Part shown: positions 6,944 through 15,107 of the stretch, one piece after another
How the letters are laid out: each line of letters opens with the position of its first letter
Numbering within the stretch: position 1 is the stretch's first letter
Assembly: GCF_900099965.1 (NCBI RefSeq)
Contig: NZ_FNDJ01000013.1
Span: 62,001-126,000, forward strand
Direction: 5' to 3'
DNA from: Nonomuraea jiangxiensis
Lineage (GTDB): Bacteria; Actinomycetota; Actinomycetes; Streptosporangiales; Streptosporangiaceae
Length of the DNA stretch: 64,000 bases
The notes under the pieces: model-generated
Told to the model about the DNA's origin: nothing
What the model saw: only the letters and a program-made list of their open reading frames with translations
The model's database searches: none
Position numbers and translations under genes: made by a program

Positions 6944-7813
6944 TCATGACCCGCCTGCGCCGCCGTCACCCTCATCCCCCGGTTCCTGCTCCGGACCGTA
7001 CATCTTCTCGTGCTGGATGCGGGGCGAGCACACCGACGCCGACGGGCAGGCACAGCGCCTGCCACCGTCGTCCAGGCGCACCGTCACCGTGTCGGAAGGT
7101 ACGTTGTGCCCGACGACGGTTCCGTCCCCCTGCGGGGTGCTGACGCGGCTGCCGGCTCTGGGCATTCTGTTGCGGGTCTCGACGTACAGCGGATGCTCGT
7201 ACTTCAGGCAGCACATCAGCCGCCCGCACGCGCCCGCGATCCGCAGCGGGTTGACCGGAAGGTCCTGGTCCTTGGCCATGCGTACGGACACCGGCTCGAA
7301 GTCCTTCAGGAACGTGGCGCAGCACAGGTCGCGCCCGCAGGGCCCGATGCCGCCCTGGAGCCGCGCCTCGTCCCTGGGCCCGATCTGCCGCAGCTCGACC
7401 CTGGCTCGCAGGTTGCGGGCCAGGTCGCGTACCAGCGCCCGGAAGTCCACCCGGTGCGGCGCCGAGAAGTAGACGGTGTAGACGTTGTCCTCGTCGAGGT
7501 AGTCGATGCCCACGACCTTCATCGGCAGCGTGTGCCGCTTGATCAGCCGCTTGGACACGCTACGGGCTTCGGCCCTGCGGCGTTTGTTGGCCTCGTCACG
7601 GTTGAGGTGTTCCTCGCCCGCCAGCCCCGCGCACACCGGCAGCCCGTCGATGTCCTCGCTCGTATATTGCGGTGCCCACACGCACTCCGCCACCTCGGGA
7701 CCCGAATCGGTCGGTACGAGCACCTTGTCACCCACCTTGGGGCTGAGCCCTCCGGGATCGAGGTAGTAAAGCCTCCCATAACGGGTGAAGCTCACAGCCA
7801 TGATCATTCCCAT
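6944..7813 (-). CDS. PSP1-domain (RicT/YaaT-family) protein
   Basis: The 289-residue protein has the PSP1 C-terminal domain with its hallmark cysteine clusters, GIGPCGRDLCC and GACGRLMCC, and the motif MKVVGIDYLDEDNVYTVYF. The family includes Bacillus RicT/YaaT, a cytosolic partner in RNA-processing complexes that can bind iron-sulfur clusters. In actinobacteria the gene usually follows holB. Here a sigma factor pair separates them. The C-terminal tail is acidic and glycine-rich. The start may be the ATG at 7811-7813 or a few codons later (MAVSFTRYG). Confidence 0.88.
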   Translation of the reverse strand: MGMIMAVSFTRYGRLYYLDPGGLSPKVGDKVLVPTDSGPEVAECVWAPQYTSEDIDGLPVCAGLAGEEHLNRDEANKRRRAEARSVSKRLIKRHTLPMKVVGIDYLDEDNVYTVYFSAPHRVDFRALVRDLARNLRARVELRQIGPRDEARLQGGIGPCGRDLCCATFLKDFEPVSVRMAKDQDLPVNPLRIAGACGRLMCCLKYEHPLYVETRNRMPRAGSRVSTPQGDGTVVGHNVPSDTVTVRLDDGGRRCACPSASVCSPRIQHEKMYGPEQEPGDEGDGGAGGS

Positions 7814-7923
7814 GGGCTAGCGCTCGCCTCCTGACGGCCTCGGGGGTTCGTACGGCCTCCGTTGCCACATTACGTGCGTACGCCCGCCGAGAGTGAGGGC
7901 CACCGGCGCGGATCTTCACCGGA

Positions 7924-8964
7924 TCATGTGCCGGCCACGCACGCCATGCTGTCCGGCAGGGACAACCCGTAGTTGAATTCCAGCAAGGTCTCCCCGACAA
8001 GGCAGGCGTTGTAGACGACCTGTGCCACCCCCGGCTGCCGCTTCATCTTGTTGAAGACCTTGCTCCAATCGGCCCCCTGTTTCATCGTCAACCTGAAGGA
8101 CTGGGGCATGTCCTCCACTTGGGTCGCCTGCAGAAGCGCCGTGTTCTTGCTGAAGGAGCGCCGGAAGTTCTCGTATGCCATCTCCTGGCTCTCGAAAACG
8201 TACGACTCGACCTCCGGCATCTGGGCGATCTTCCGGATGGCGTCTTTCTGGGCCTTCGTCGCTTCCTTGCCGACGTCGACGGTCCTGACGACGCCGTGCT
8301 CATAGCGCTCGACCTTTTCCCGGCACGAAGGCTGCCACGTCCCCTTCGTGCAGAGGAAGACAGCCATCGTCATATCTCCTTTCACCCGCGCCATCTCGTC
8401 GGGCGTAGGGAGAACCTGTACGCTCCGCACACCGGCCATCCCCATGGCCCGCGCCACCTGCTGCTGGGTGACTCCCCCCTTGGTCTTCACCCGGAACGCC
8501 GGGGCCAGGTCCGTGGCCTTGACCTCGTTCAGCAATGCCTTGTCGTGCACGTACTCGCGCCGGAAATTCGCGTAGGAGAGGGCCTGGTCCACGAAGAAGA
8601 ACGACTCGACCCCCGGCCACCCACGCAGGTAGCTCTCGATCGCCTTCATCTCTTCAAGCGTGGCGGCGCGCCCGTGACACGAGGTCTCCTTCGGCGCCGA
8701 CTCCGTACACAGGTAGACGGCCACTTCCTTGGTCGGCTGCGGATTCGTCGCCACCGCCCGATCCTCACCGCCGAGACCGCCGCCCCACCCCACGGCCGCC
8801 ACCGCACCCGCGAGCACCACGACCACGGAAACGGTGACCAGCCGCAAGTTCACCCGGAACCTCCGTCGCTCCCGCGTCCGCAGCGGCTGCAGCGTGCTGG
8901 CGTCGATCGTCTCCCCCGCGCCGGCCAGGGCGTCGCGCAACCTGTCTTCCACCGGACCGCTCAT
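7924..8964 (-). CDS. Membrane-tethered protein with two FtsX-type extracellular domains; putative anti-sigma partner
   Basis: The 346-residue protein has a cytoplasmic N-terminus (1-40), one membrane segment (41-61, LVTVSVVVVLAGAVAAVGW) and two copies of the FtsX extracellular domain. Copy 1 (80-185) contains VAVYLCTES, LRGWPGVESFFF, YANFRREY and PAFRVK. Copy 2 (199-325) contains MAVFLCTKG, IAQMPEVESYVFES, AYENFRRSF and QSFRLTM. Cysteine pairs 86/96 and 205/214 match the family disulfide. There is no FtsX permease part. The ATG at 8962-8964 overlaps the stop of the sigma factor gene, so it is probably the sigma factor's membrane sensor/anti-sigma. That role is inference. Confidence 0.8.
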   Translation of the reverse strand: MSGPVEDRLRDALAGAGETIDASTLQPLRTRERRRFRVNLRLVTVSVVVVLAGAVAAVGWGGGLGGEDRAVATNPQPTKEVAVYLCTESAPKETSCHGRAATLEEMKAIESYLRGWPGVESFFFVDQALSYANFRREYVHDKALLNEVKATDLAPAFRVKTKGGVTQQQVARAMGMAGVRSVQVLPTPDEMARVKGDMTMAVFLCTKGTWQPSCREKVERYEHGVVRTVDVGKEATKAQKDAIRKIAQMPEVESYVFESQEMAYENFRRSFSKNTALLQATQVEDMPQSFRLTMKQGADWSKVFNKMKRQPGVAQVVYNACLVGETLLEFNYGLSLPDSMACVAGT

Positions 8965-9530
8965 GCGTCCTCCCCAAGCGCTCGGCCGAGGGCCGCCAGC
9001 CCTCGCGCGATCGTGGATCTCACCGTGCTCGCGCCGGTCCCCATCGTTTCGGCGATCTCCTGGTCGGAGAGATCGAAGTAGTAGCGCAGCGTCAACGCCT
9101 CCCGCTGCCTGCGCGGCAACTTCCGCAGCGCGAGCAGCACCTCCCGCCGCTCCTCGCCCAGCAGGACGGCGCTCTCCGCCGACCAGACAGGCGGTTCGTA
9201 CGGCACAGCGCGCCGGAACACCCTCGCCCGCCTGCGTAACACCGACCGGCACCCGTTGAGCACCGCGGAACGCACGTAGGCCAGCGCCTTGTCGGCGTCC
9301 CGCAACCTGGACTGGCCGGCATGGGTACGCGCGAACGCCTCCTGGACGACGTCTTCGGCGCTCGCCTGATCGCCGACCATGATCAGTGCCAGCCGTACGA
9401 GACCGACATGATGCTCGGCGAAGATCGACGCCACATCGACCCGCTGCCGCGCCAGGGCCTCTTGTTGCGTGAGTAGTTCGACTTCCACATCACAGAGACG
9501 CCCGTAGGCCCCATCCGCTGCTTCAGCCAC
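8961..9530 (-). CDS. RNA polymerase sigma factor, SigE/ECF family
   Basis: The 189-residue protein has sigma region 2 (IFAEHHVGLVRLALIMVGD, SAEDVVQEAFARTH) and region 4 (LRKLPRRQREALTLRYYFDL, then SDQEIAETMGTGASTVRSTI). This is the two-domain ECF layout of the actinobacterial SigE-like group. It is coupled by ATGA to the FtsX-ectodomain gene. The pair lies between holB and the PSP1 gene, breaking a usual neighbourhood. The exact start is uncertain; an internal GTG or ATG could shorten the N-terminus. Confidence 0.92.
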   Translation of the reverse strand: MAEAADGAYGRLCDVEVELLTQQEALARQRVDVASIFAEHHVGLVRLALIMVGDQASAEDVVQEAFARTHAGQSRLRDADKALAYVRSAVLNGCRSVLRRRARVFRRAVPYEPPVWSAESAVLLGEERREVLLALRKLPRRQREALTLRYYFDLSDQEIAETMGTGASTVRSTIARGLAALGRALGEDA

Positions 9531-9609
9531 CCCGCCATCTTCCGGCGATCGTCACAGCACCACGAGCGCTCGGCCACGCCTCATCCGCGAGCCGAGGGCC
9601 ACCCGAAGG

Positions 9610-10782
9610 TCAGCCCCGCAACGCCAGCATCATCGCCTCGACGGCCATCTGCGGATTCACGTTCAGCCCGAGCCGCTCCCGGCACAACATGACCGCGTCG
9701 ATCCGCCGCAAAGTCTCCTCGGGGGTGGACGCCTTCGCCAGCTGATCCAGGTCGAACCGGACATCATCATTGGCCAGCTCGACCCCGGCCCCGAACTGCA
9801 TGGCCAGCACGTCCCGATAGAACGACACCAACTCCAGCAGCGCCGCGTCCAGGGAATCCCGCTTGATCCGGGTGGCCCGGGACTTCTGCCGGTCCTCCAG
9901 CTCCTTCAACGCCCCGGCGCCGCCCCGCACGAGCCCTCGGTTGAGCCCCTTGCCGGTGGACCCCTCCCCGTACAGCTTGCGCAACTCGGAGGTCTCGCTC
10001 TCGTTGAGCACCGCCGTGGCGGCGGCGGCCTCCTCCTCGGCCGTCTTCACCAGCCGCTCGGCCGCCGTGACGCACTCCCCGACCCCGGTCAGCGAGCGCG
10101 GGATGCCCAGCACGGACTCGCGCCGCCGCCGGACCTCCTCGTCCAGAGCCAGCGCCCGAGCCCTGCTGATGTGCCCCTGAGCGGCCCTGGCGGCGAACGT
10201 CGCCACCTCCCACGGCACGCTGTCCCGCGTGGCCAGCACGTGCGCCACAGCCTCCGGGGCAGGGGTGACCAGATTGACCAGGCGGCACCGCGACCGGATG
10301 GTGATCATCAGATCGTCCGGAGCTGGCGCGCACAGCAGCCAGACCGTCCGCGGTGGCGGCTCCTCGATGGCCTTGAGCAGGGCGTTGGCGGCGGATTCCG
10401 TGGCCCGGTCGGCGTCCTCGAACAGGATCACCCGCCACCGGCCCTGCGTGGGGGCGCCGGCCGCCCGCAGGATCAGCTCGCGGGTCTGCTTGACGCTGTA
10501 GGACAACCCCTCGGGGCGTACGGTCTCCAGGTCGGGATGCGAGCCGATCAGCGCCTGGTGGCACTGGTCACAGTGGCCGCAACCGCCGTCCGGGCAGAGC
10601 AGCGCCGCGGCGAAGGCGCGGGCGGCGTGCTCGCGGCCGGAGCCCGGCGGCCCGGTGAACAACCAGGCATGTGTCATGCCCGCGCCCCGCCCGCCCGCGA
10701 CGACCTCCCCGGCCGCCACGGCTGCCCGCGACAGCACCGCTATCGCCTGGTCCTGCCCCACGAGGTCATCGAAAACCGCCAC
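9610..10782 (-). CDS. holB: DNA polymerase III subunit delta'
   Basis: The 390-residue clamp-loader subunit has FTGPPGSGREHAARAFAAAL (a degenerate Walker A, normal for delta'), the zinc module CPDGGCGHCDQCHQ, ILFEDADRATESAANALLKA, IEEPPPRTVWLLCA and IRSRCRLV. It helps load the sliding clamp in the replisome. It lies 110 bases downstream of MFS-tmk on the same strand, the conserved tmk-holB arrangement. Length is typical of actinobacterial HolB. Confidence 0.96.
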   Translation of the reverse strand: MAVFDDLVGQDQAIAVLSRAAVAAGEVVAGGRGAGMTHAWLFTGPPGSGREHAARAFAAALLCPDGGCGHCDQCHQALIGSHPDLETVRPEGLSYSVKQTRELILRAAGAPTQGRWRVILFEDADRATESAANALLKAIEEPPPRTVWLLCAPAPDDLMITIRSRCRLVNLVTPAPEAVAHVLATRDSVPWEVATFAARAAQGHISRARALALDEEVRRRRESVLGIPRSLTGVGECVTAAERLVKTAEEEAAAATAVLNESETSELRKLYGEGSTGKGLNRGLVRGGAGALKELEDRQKSRATRIKRDSLDAALLELVSFYRDVLAMQFGAGVELANDDVRFDLDQLAKASTPEETLRRIDAVMLCRERLGLNVNPQMAVEAMMLALRG

Positions 10783-10892
10783 GAGGTAAGGCTATCCGCG
10801 AACACCGACAACCACCTCCACAACCAGCCGCCCACCTCAACGCAAAGCCCGCACAGCCAGCCGCCACCCCTCGGCAGCGGCATCGGAACGAA

Positions 10893-12938
10893 CTAGTCGC
10901 GAATCGCAGGCATGGTCCCCGTGGAGTCCTCCGACTCGCGCGGCACCGGGTCGGGCAGCAGCTCCCGGATCCGGTCCTGGATCTGCCGGGTGATCACCTC
11001 GGTCGCCAGCGTCCCGTCCACCACCAGATACCGCTCGGGAGCCGCGGCCGCCAGCGCCCGGAACTCCTTGCGCACCCGCTCGTGGAACTCCAGCGGCTCC
11101 GACTCGATCCGATCGGCCGCCCCGCCCAGCCGGCGCAACCCCACCTGCGGCGGCGTGTCGATGAGCACCGTCAGATGCGGCACCAGCCCGCCCGTGGCCC
11201 AAGCGTTGATCTTGGACACGTCTTCGGGGGCCAGCGCCCGCCCGGCGCCCTGGTAGGCGAGCGACGAGTCGACGTAACGATCCGTGATCACCAGCGACCC
11301 CCGGTAGAGGGCCGGCCGGATCACCTTCTCCACGTGCTCGGCCCGGTCGGCGGCGTAGAGCAGCGCCTCAGCGCGCGCCGACAACCCGCGCTCGGCCGCG
11401 TCAAGCAGGATGGCCCGCAGCCGCATGCCGACCTTGGTGGAGCCCGGCTCCCGCGTCTGTACGACGTCGAAACCCTGGTCACGCAGCCAGATGGCGATCA
11501 GCCGCGACTGGGTGGTCTTGCCGGAGCCCTCGCCGCCCTCGAACGCCAGGAACAGGCCGGGCACGTGCTCGGGCGACTCGGTGGGGAACCGCTCGCCCCG
11601 CACCGCGGCGATCAGGTCCGCGGACAGCGAGACGCCCTTCCTGTCGTCCATGTGCCGCAGCGCCAGGATGCCGACCGTGATGGCGAGCGCCCCGCCGATC
11701 AGCAGCACCAGGTTGGACCCGTCGAACCGGTAGGTGACCTCGCCCAGATCCAGCCTCCGCACGCCGTAGATCGCGGCCAGCGGGTTGGCCACGGCGACCA
11801 CGAGCAGCAGGGTCACCCGGGCGGTGGACTGCAGGAACGAGAACGTACGGCCGCGCAGCCCGTCCTCGACCTCGAGCCCGATCAACGTGTAGCCGATGAT
11901 CCAGGAGATCCCCGCGCACGCCCCCAGCACCACGGTCAGCATGACCACGATCACCAGGTTGTGCACCAGGGCGATGGCCACGAGCACCAGCCCCGCCACC
12001 GTGATCGCCAGCCCGAACAGCCGCCGCCGCGACAGCTCCCGCAGCAGCCGGGGCCCGAAGAACATGCCCAGCGCCATGCCGACGAAGACCGCCCCGAAGA
12101 CGACGCCGTAGGCCGCGTCGCCGCCGCCGAGCGCCTCCACGTAGATCTTCGCCACGCCCACCACGGCCCCGCCCGCCGCGAACGCCCCGAGCATCCCGAT
12201 GATCAGGCCGCGCACCAGCCGGTTGCCACCGACGAACCGCCAGCCCTCGACGACCTGCTTGAGCACCGAAGGCGTCGAGATGGCGCCGTCGCGCCTGGGG
12301 ATGCCGCGCAGCGTGAAGATCAGGAACGCCGACACGAGATAGGCGCAGGCGTTCACGGTCAGCGCGATGCCGGTGGTGTCCCGGCCGGACATGAACGGCA
12401 CCACGTTCGTGGCCACGTCGCCCACCACGGACAGCGCCGCGAAGAGCAGGGCCGCGACCGGCGCCGTGCCGTAGGTCACCAGCAGGTTGAGCTGGTTGGC
12501 CGACTCCAGCTGCTCCTTGGGCACCAGGTTGGGCACCGTGGCGTCCTTGGCCGGGACCCAGAAGAGGTTGATGCACTCGACCAGGACGGTCGCGATGATG
12601 ATCCACTGGTAGCTCTGCACGAACGGGATCGACAGCACCACGGCGAACCTGGCCACGTCGGCCGTGACCATCGTCAGCCGCCGGTCGAACCGGTCGGCGA
12701 ACACGCCCGCGAGCGGCCCGAGCAGGATCGCGGGCAGCATCTTGGCGATGAAGACACCGCCGATGGCCAGTGACTGGACCCGGTAGTCGTCGTGCTGGGT
12801 GAGGTTTCCGGCGAGCGCGGTCAGTGCCAGGAGATTGAGCCAGTCACCCAGACTGCACACCGACATTGCCGTCCAGAGCCGTCGGAACGGCGCATTGGCC
12901 AGCACGTGGGCGGGGCGGCTTCGGCCAGGGGCAGTCAT
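10893..12938 (-). CDS. tmk: MFS transporter - thymidylate kinase fusion
   Basis: The 681-residue protein joins an N-terminal 12-segment MFS-like domain (~1-440; start APFRRLWTAMSVCSLGDWLN, ADRFDRRLTMVTAD) to a full dTMP kinase (~465-665). The kinase has P-loop FEGGEGSGKTTQSRLIA, TREPGSTKVG, ALLYAADRAEHV and ITDRYVDSSLAYQGAGR. dTMP kinase makes dTDP for DNA synthesis; the membrane domain's substrate is unknown. Such fusions are known in actinomycetes. I choose ATG 12936-12938 (MTAPGRSRPAHVL). holB follows. Confidence 0.93.
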   Translation of the reverse strand: MTAPGRSRPAHVLANAPFRRLWTAMSVCSLGDWLNLLALTALAGNLTQHDDYRVQSLAIGGVFIAKMLPAILLGPLAGVFADRFDRRLTMVTADVARFAVVLSIPFVQSYQWIIIATVLVECINLFWVPAKDATVPNLVPKEQLESANQLNLLVTYGTAPVAALLFAALSVVGDVATNVVPFMSGRDTTGIALTVNACAYLVSAFLIFTLRGIPRRDGAISTPSVLKQVVEGWRFVGGNRLVRGLIIGMLGAFAAGGAVVGVAKIYVEALGGGDAAYGVVFGAVFVGMALGMFFGPRLLRELSRRRLFGLAITVAGLVLVAIALVHNLVIVVMLTVVLGACAGISWIIGYTLIGLEVEDGLRGRTFSFLQSTARVTLLLVVAVANPLAAIYGVRRLDLGEVTYRFDGSNLVLLIGGALAITVGILALRHMDDRKGVSLSADLIAAVRGERFPTESPEHVPGLFLAFEGGEGSGKTTQSRLIAIWLRDQGFDVVQTREPGSTKVGMRLRAILLDAAERGLSARAEALLYAADRAEHVEKVIRPALYRGSLVITDRYVDSSLAYQGAGRALAPEDVSKINAWATGGLVPHLTVLIDTPPQVGLRRLGGAADRIESEPLEFHERVRKEFRALAAAAPERYLVVDGTLATEVITRQIQDRIRELLPDPVPRESEDSTGTMPAIRD

Positions 12939-13080
12939 GATTTCAGCGTATCCAGGTGTTGGCAAGAAGCGGGCGGACAACAGATGAACCGGATTTTTCC
13001 CGGATGCTCGTGGCTGAGAGTATTACGATCGCAGGCCGGCGCGCAGGATACACACCTCGAAAAAGCGCCCCAAAACGTCA

Positions 13081-13644
13081 TCAATTCATATCTCCGGCCT
13101 CTTGCCGGGCCTCTTCCACCAAAGGCGCCCACTCGGCCCGGATCTCCTGCGGCAGGATCAGCTCGTCCCAGAGGTCGAGGAGGAGCACGCCGTCCACGTG
13201 GTCGAGCAGCTCCTGGGGCCCGCCCTCGCACAGCAGCGCGACGTAGGCCGCCCGGCGCTCGTCGCGGTCGGCCAGGTCGTAGACCCGCCCCCGCAGCCGT
13301 ACGCGGCCGAGCGCCGCGGCGAGCGGCAGCCGGTGCAGGCGGCTCGGCACGTGAAAAGTCCGGCCGTCGCCGGCCGCCCGGGCGGCGAACTCGACCTTCG
13401 CCTCCAGCACCAGCCGAAACCCGGCCGCGTCGAGAATGCGGCCCGCGGTCTCCAGCGTCGGCGACTTCCTGCCGTGCTCATAGGCCGACAGGGTCGTCCT
13501 GGAGGTGCCGCTGACGCTGGCCAGGGCCTTCTGGTTGAGGCTGGCGGCATGCCTGGCCTGCCTGAACAGCAGCCCGCCGCGTTTGGCCCAGAACGCGACG
13601 TCCTGCCGGAACGCCTGCTCCACCGGGGAAGAGACCATGCCCAC
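13081..13644 (-). CDS. XRE-family transcriptional regulator, autoregulated
   Basis: The 187-residue protein has an N-terminal HTH at ~20-75 (GGLLFRQARHAASLNQKALA, then SVSGTSRTTLSAYEHGRKSP) and a ~110-residue C-terminal domain with LAAALGRVRLRGRVYDLADR, DHVDGVLLLDLWDELILP and REIRAEWAPLVEEAR-like helices. A perfect 6-4-6 palindrome lies 10 bases upstream of its start, so autorepression is likely. No toxin-like partner gene is adjacent. The C-terminal domain may sense or bind a partner; its family is not recognised. Confidence 0.82.
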   Translation of the reverse strand: MGMVSSPVEQAFRQDVAFWAKRGGLLFRQARHAASLNQKALASVSGTSRTTLSAYEHGRKSPTLETAGRILDAAGFRLVLEAKVEFAARAAGDGRTFHVPSRLHRLPLAAALGRVRLRGRVYDLADRDERRAAYVALLCEGGPQELLDHVDGVLLLDLWDELILPQEIRAEWAPLVEEARQEAGDMN

Positions 13645-13653
13645 CTCCGAAAG

Positions 13654-13669
13654 GTATCCGGTTGGATAC
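13654..13669. promoter_or_regulatory. Operator palindrome GTATCC-N4-GGATAC upstream of the XRE gene
   Basis: GTATCC (13654-13659), GGTT, GGATAC (13664-13669) is a perfect dyad 10 bases before the XRE gene start codon, where it would overlap the core promoter. The length suits an XRE dimer, so autorepression is the simplest reading. Confidence 0.65.
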
Positions 13670-13710
13670 TAGGGCACGATGGCACTCCGTGACTACCGGA
13701 TCGCGGAAAG

Positions 13711-14940
13711 TCAGCCGCCCAACTCCAGCAGCGTGATCTCGGGCGGCGCCCCGACCCGCACGGGCGGCCCCCAGAACCCGGCGCCCCTGGTCACGTAGAC
13801 CTGTACGCCGTCGATCGCGGCCAGCCCCGACACCACCGGCTGCTGCAACCCCACCACCAGGTTGAACGGCGCGATCTGCCCGCCGTGCGTGTGCCCGGAC
13901 AACTGCAGGTCGACGCCGTGCCGCGCGGCCTGGTCGACCATCACCGGCTGGTGCGCGAGCAGCACCACGGACCGGCTGGTGTCACGGTTGCCGAGGGCCT
14001 TGCCGAAGTCGGGGCCGTCGTTCGAGGAGGTGCCGTTGAGGTCGTTCACCCCGGCCAGGTCGAGCACGGCACCCTGATGCCTGATCTCCACCCGCTCGTT
14101 TCGCAACGAGCGGACACCGAGTTGCCCGAGCTCCTCGATCCACTCGGCGGGGCCGCCGGCCGAGAAGTATTCATGATTGCCGGTCACGAAAAAGGCCCCG
14201 TAGCGGGACTCCAGGCTCTTTAACGGCCGCGCCAGCGGCCCCAGCTCGGCCACCGACCCGTCCACCAGGTCTCCCACGATCGCCACGACGTCGGCCTGAA
14301 GCCCGTTGATCATGCGGACGATCCGCTCGGTGTGCGCCACGCCGGTGAGCGGCCCCAGGTGGATGTCGCTCACCACGGCGAACCGCAGGCCGCCGAGCCG
14401 CGGATCCAGCTTCGGCAGCGCGACCCCGACCCGCTCGATCACCGGGTCGCCGAGGGCCGTCGCCATGCCGTACCCGACCGTCCCCAGCGCACCGGCACCG
14501 GCGATGACGGCGGTGGTCCGCCCGAGAAACAGCCGCCTGCTCATAGGCCCGGCCTCCGGCCCCGCGTCCGCGAGCGCAGTCGTCCCAGCCTCCCTGATCG
14601 GGCTCTCCGCACCCGCCATGACAGGCACGGGCTCGGCCACCGGCGCCCGCCCCGGCCTCCGCAGGACAACCCCGGCGACGGCCCGCGGAATCTCCAGCAC
14701 GACGAGGAAAACCACGAGGTAGAACAGCAACGCCAGCCACACGAACCCAGGCCACGCCAGCCAGTGCGCCACGCCCAGCCTGCTGCCCGCGAACGTCGCC
14801 ACGAGCACCGCGAGCAGTCCCGCCAGAGCCCAGGTCAGCGCCTTGCGCACCCGCCCGGGAGCCGTGCTCGAACGCACCATCCGGTGCCACACGTACCAGT
14901 GCCCGAGCAAAACCAGGCCCAAGAAGATCAGGACGATCAC
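13711..14940 (-). CDS. Membrane-anchored metallophosphoesterase (YkuE-like)
   Basis: The 409-residue protein starts with membrane helices (IVLIFLGLVLLGHWYVWH, ALAGLLAVLVATF, WLALLFYLVVFLVV). An internal twin-arginine-like segment follows (MSRRLFLGRTTAVIAGAGAL). The calcineurin-type phosphoesterase domain has all metal motifs: AVVSDIHLGP, AIVGDLVDG, FVTGNHEYF, VVLLAHQP and LQLSGHTHGGQ. YkuE-like enzymes act outside the membrane, some on UDP-linked lipids; the substrate here is unknown. It stands alone between topA and the XRE gene. Confidence 0.9.
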   Translation of the reverse strand: MIVLIFLGLVLLGHWYVWHRMVRSSTAPGRVRKALTWALAGLLAVLVATFAGSRLGVAHWLAWPGFVWLALLFYLVVFLVVLEIPRAVAGVVLRRPGRAPVAEPVPVMAGAESPIREAGTTALADAGPEAGPMSRRLFLGRTTAVIAGAGALGTVGYGMATALGDPVIERVGVALPKLDPRLGGLRFAVVSDIHLGPLTGVAHTERIVRMINGLQADVVAIVGDLVDGSVAELGPLARPLKSLESRYGAFFVTGNHEYFSAGGPAEWIEELGQLGVRSLRNERVEIRHQGAVLDLAGVNDLNGTSSNDGPDFGKALGNRDTSRSVVLLAHQPVMVDQAARHGVDLQLSGHTHGGQIAPFNLVVGLQQPVVSGLAAIDGVQVYVTRGAGFWGPPVRVGAPPEITLLELGG

Positions 14941-14967
14941 ACCACGATGCTACTTCCGGCGAGCACG

Positions 14968-15080
14968 TCGGACGGCCCCCACGACCGACGGCTCCTCACC
15001 ACCGATGGCCCCACGTCCGACGGCCCCTCACGACCGACGGCCCAACGTCCGACGGCCCAACGTCCGACGACCCCCGCGAC
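14968..15080. repeat. Short degenerate tandem repeats (CGTCCGACGGCCC)
   Basis: The intergenic stretch between the start of the metallophosphoesterase gene and the end of topA holds about seven imperfect copies of a 13-16 base unit, CGTCCGACGGCCC or CACGACCGACGGCCC. The copies near 15035-15070 are almost identical. It lies upstream of the metallophosphoesterase gene and could hold a regulator array, or be a simple slippage-prone repeat. Confidence 0.6.
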
Positions 15081-15107
15081 CAGCACCCTCCCGGAGGAGG
15101 CGCGCTC

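Noticed and set aside
10671..12773. 700-codon open frame opposite MFS-tmk
   Set aside because: His/Arg/Pro/Gln-rich nonsense composition and complete overlap with the tmk fusion.
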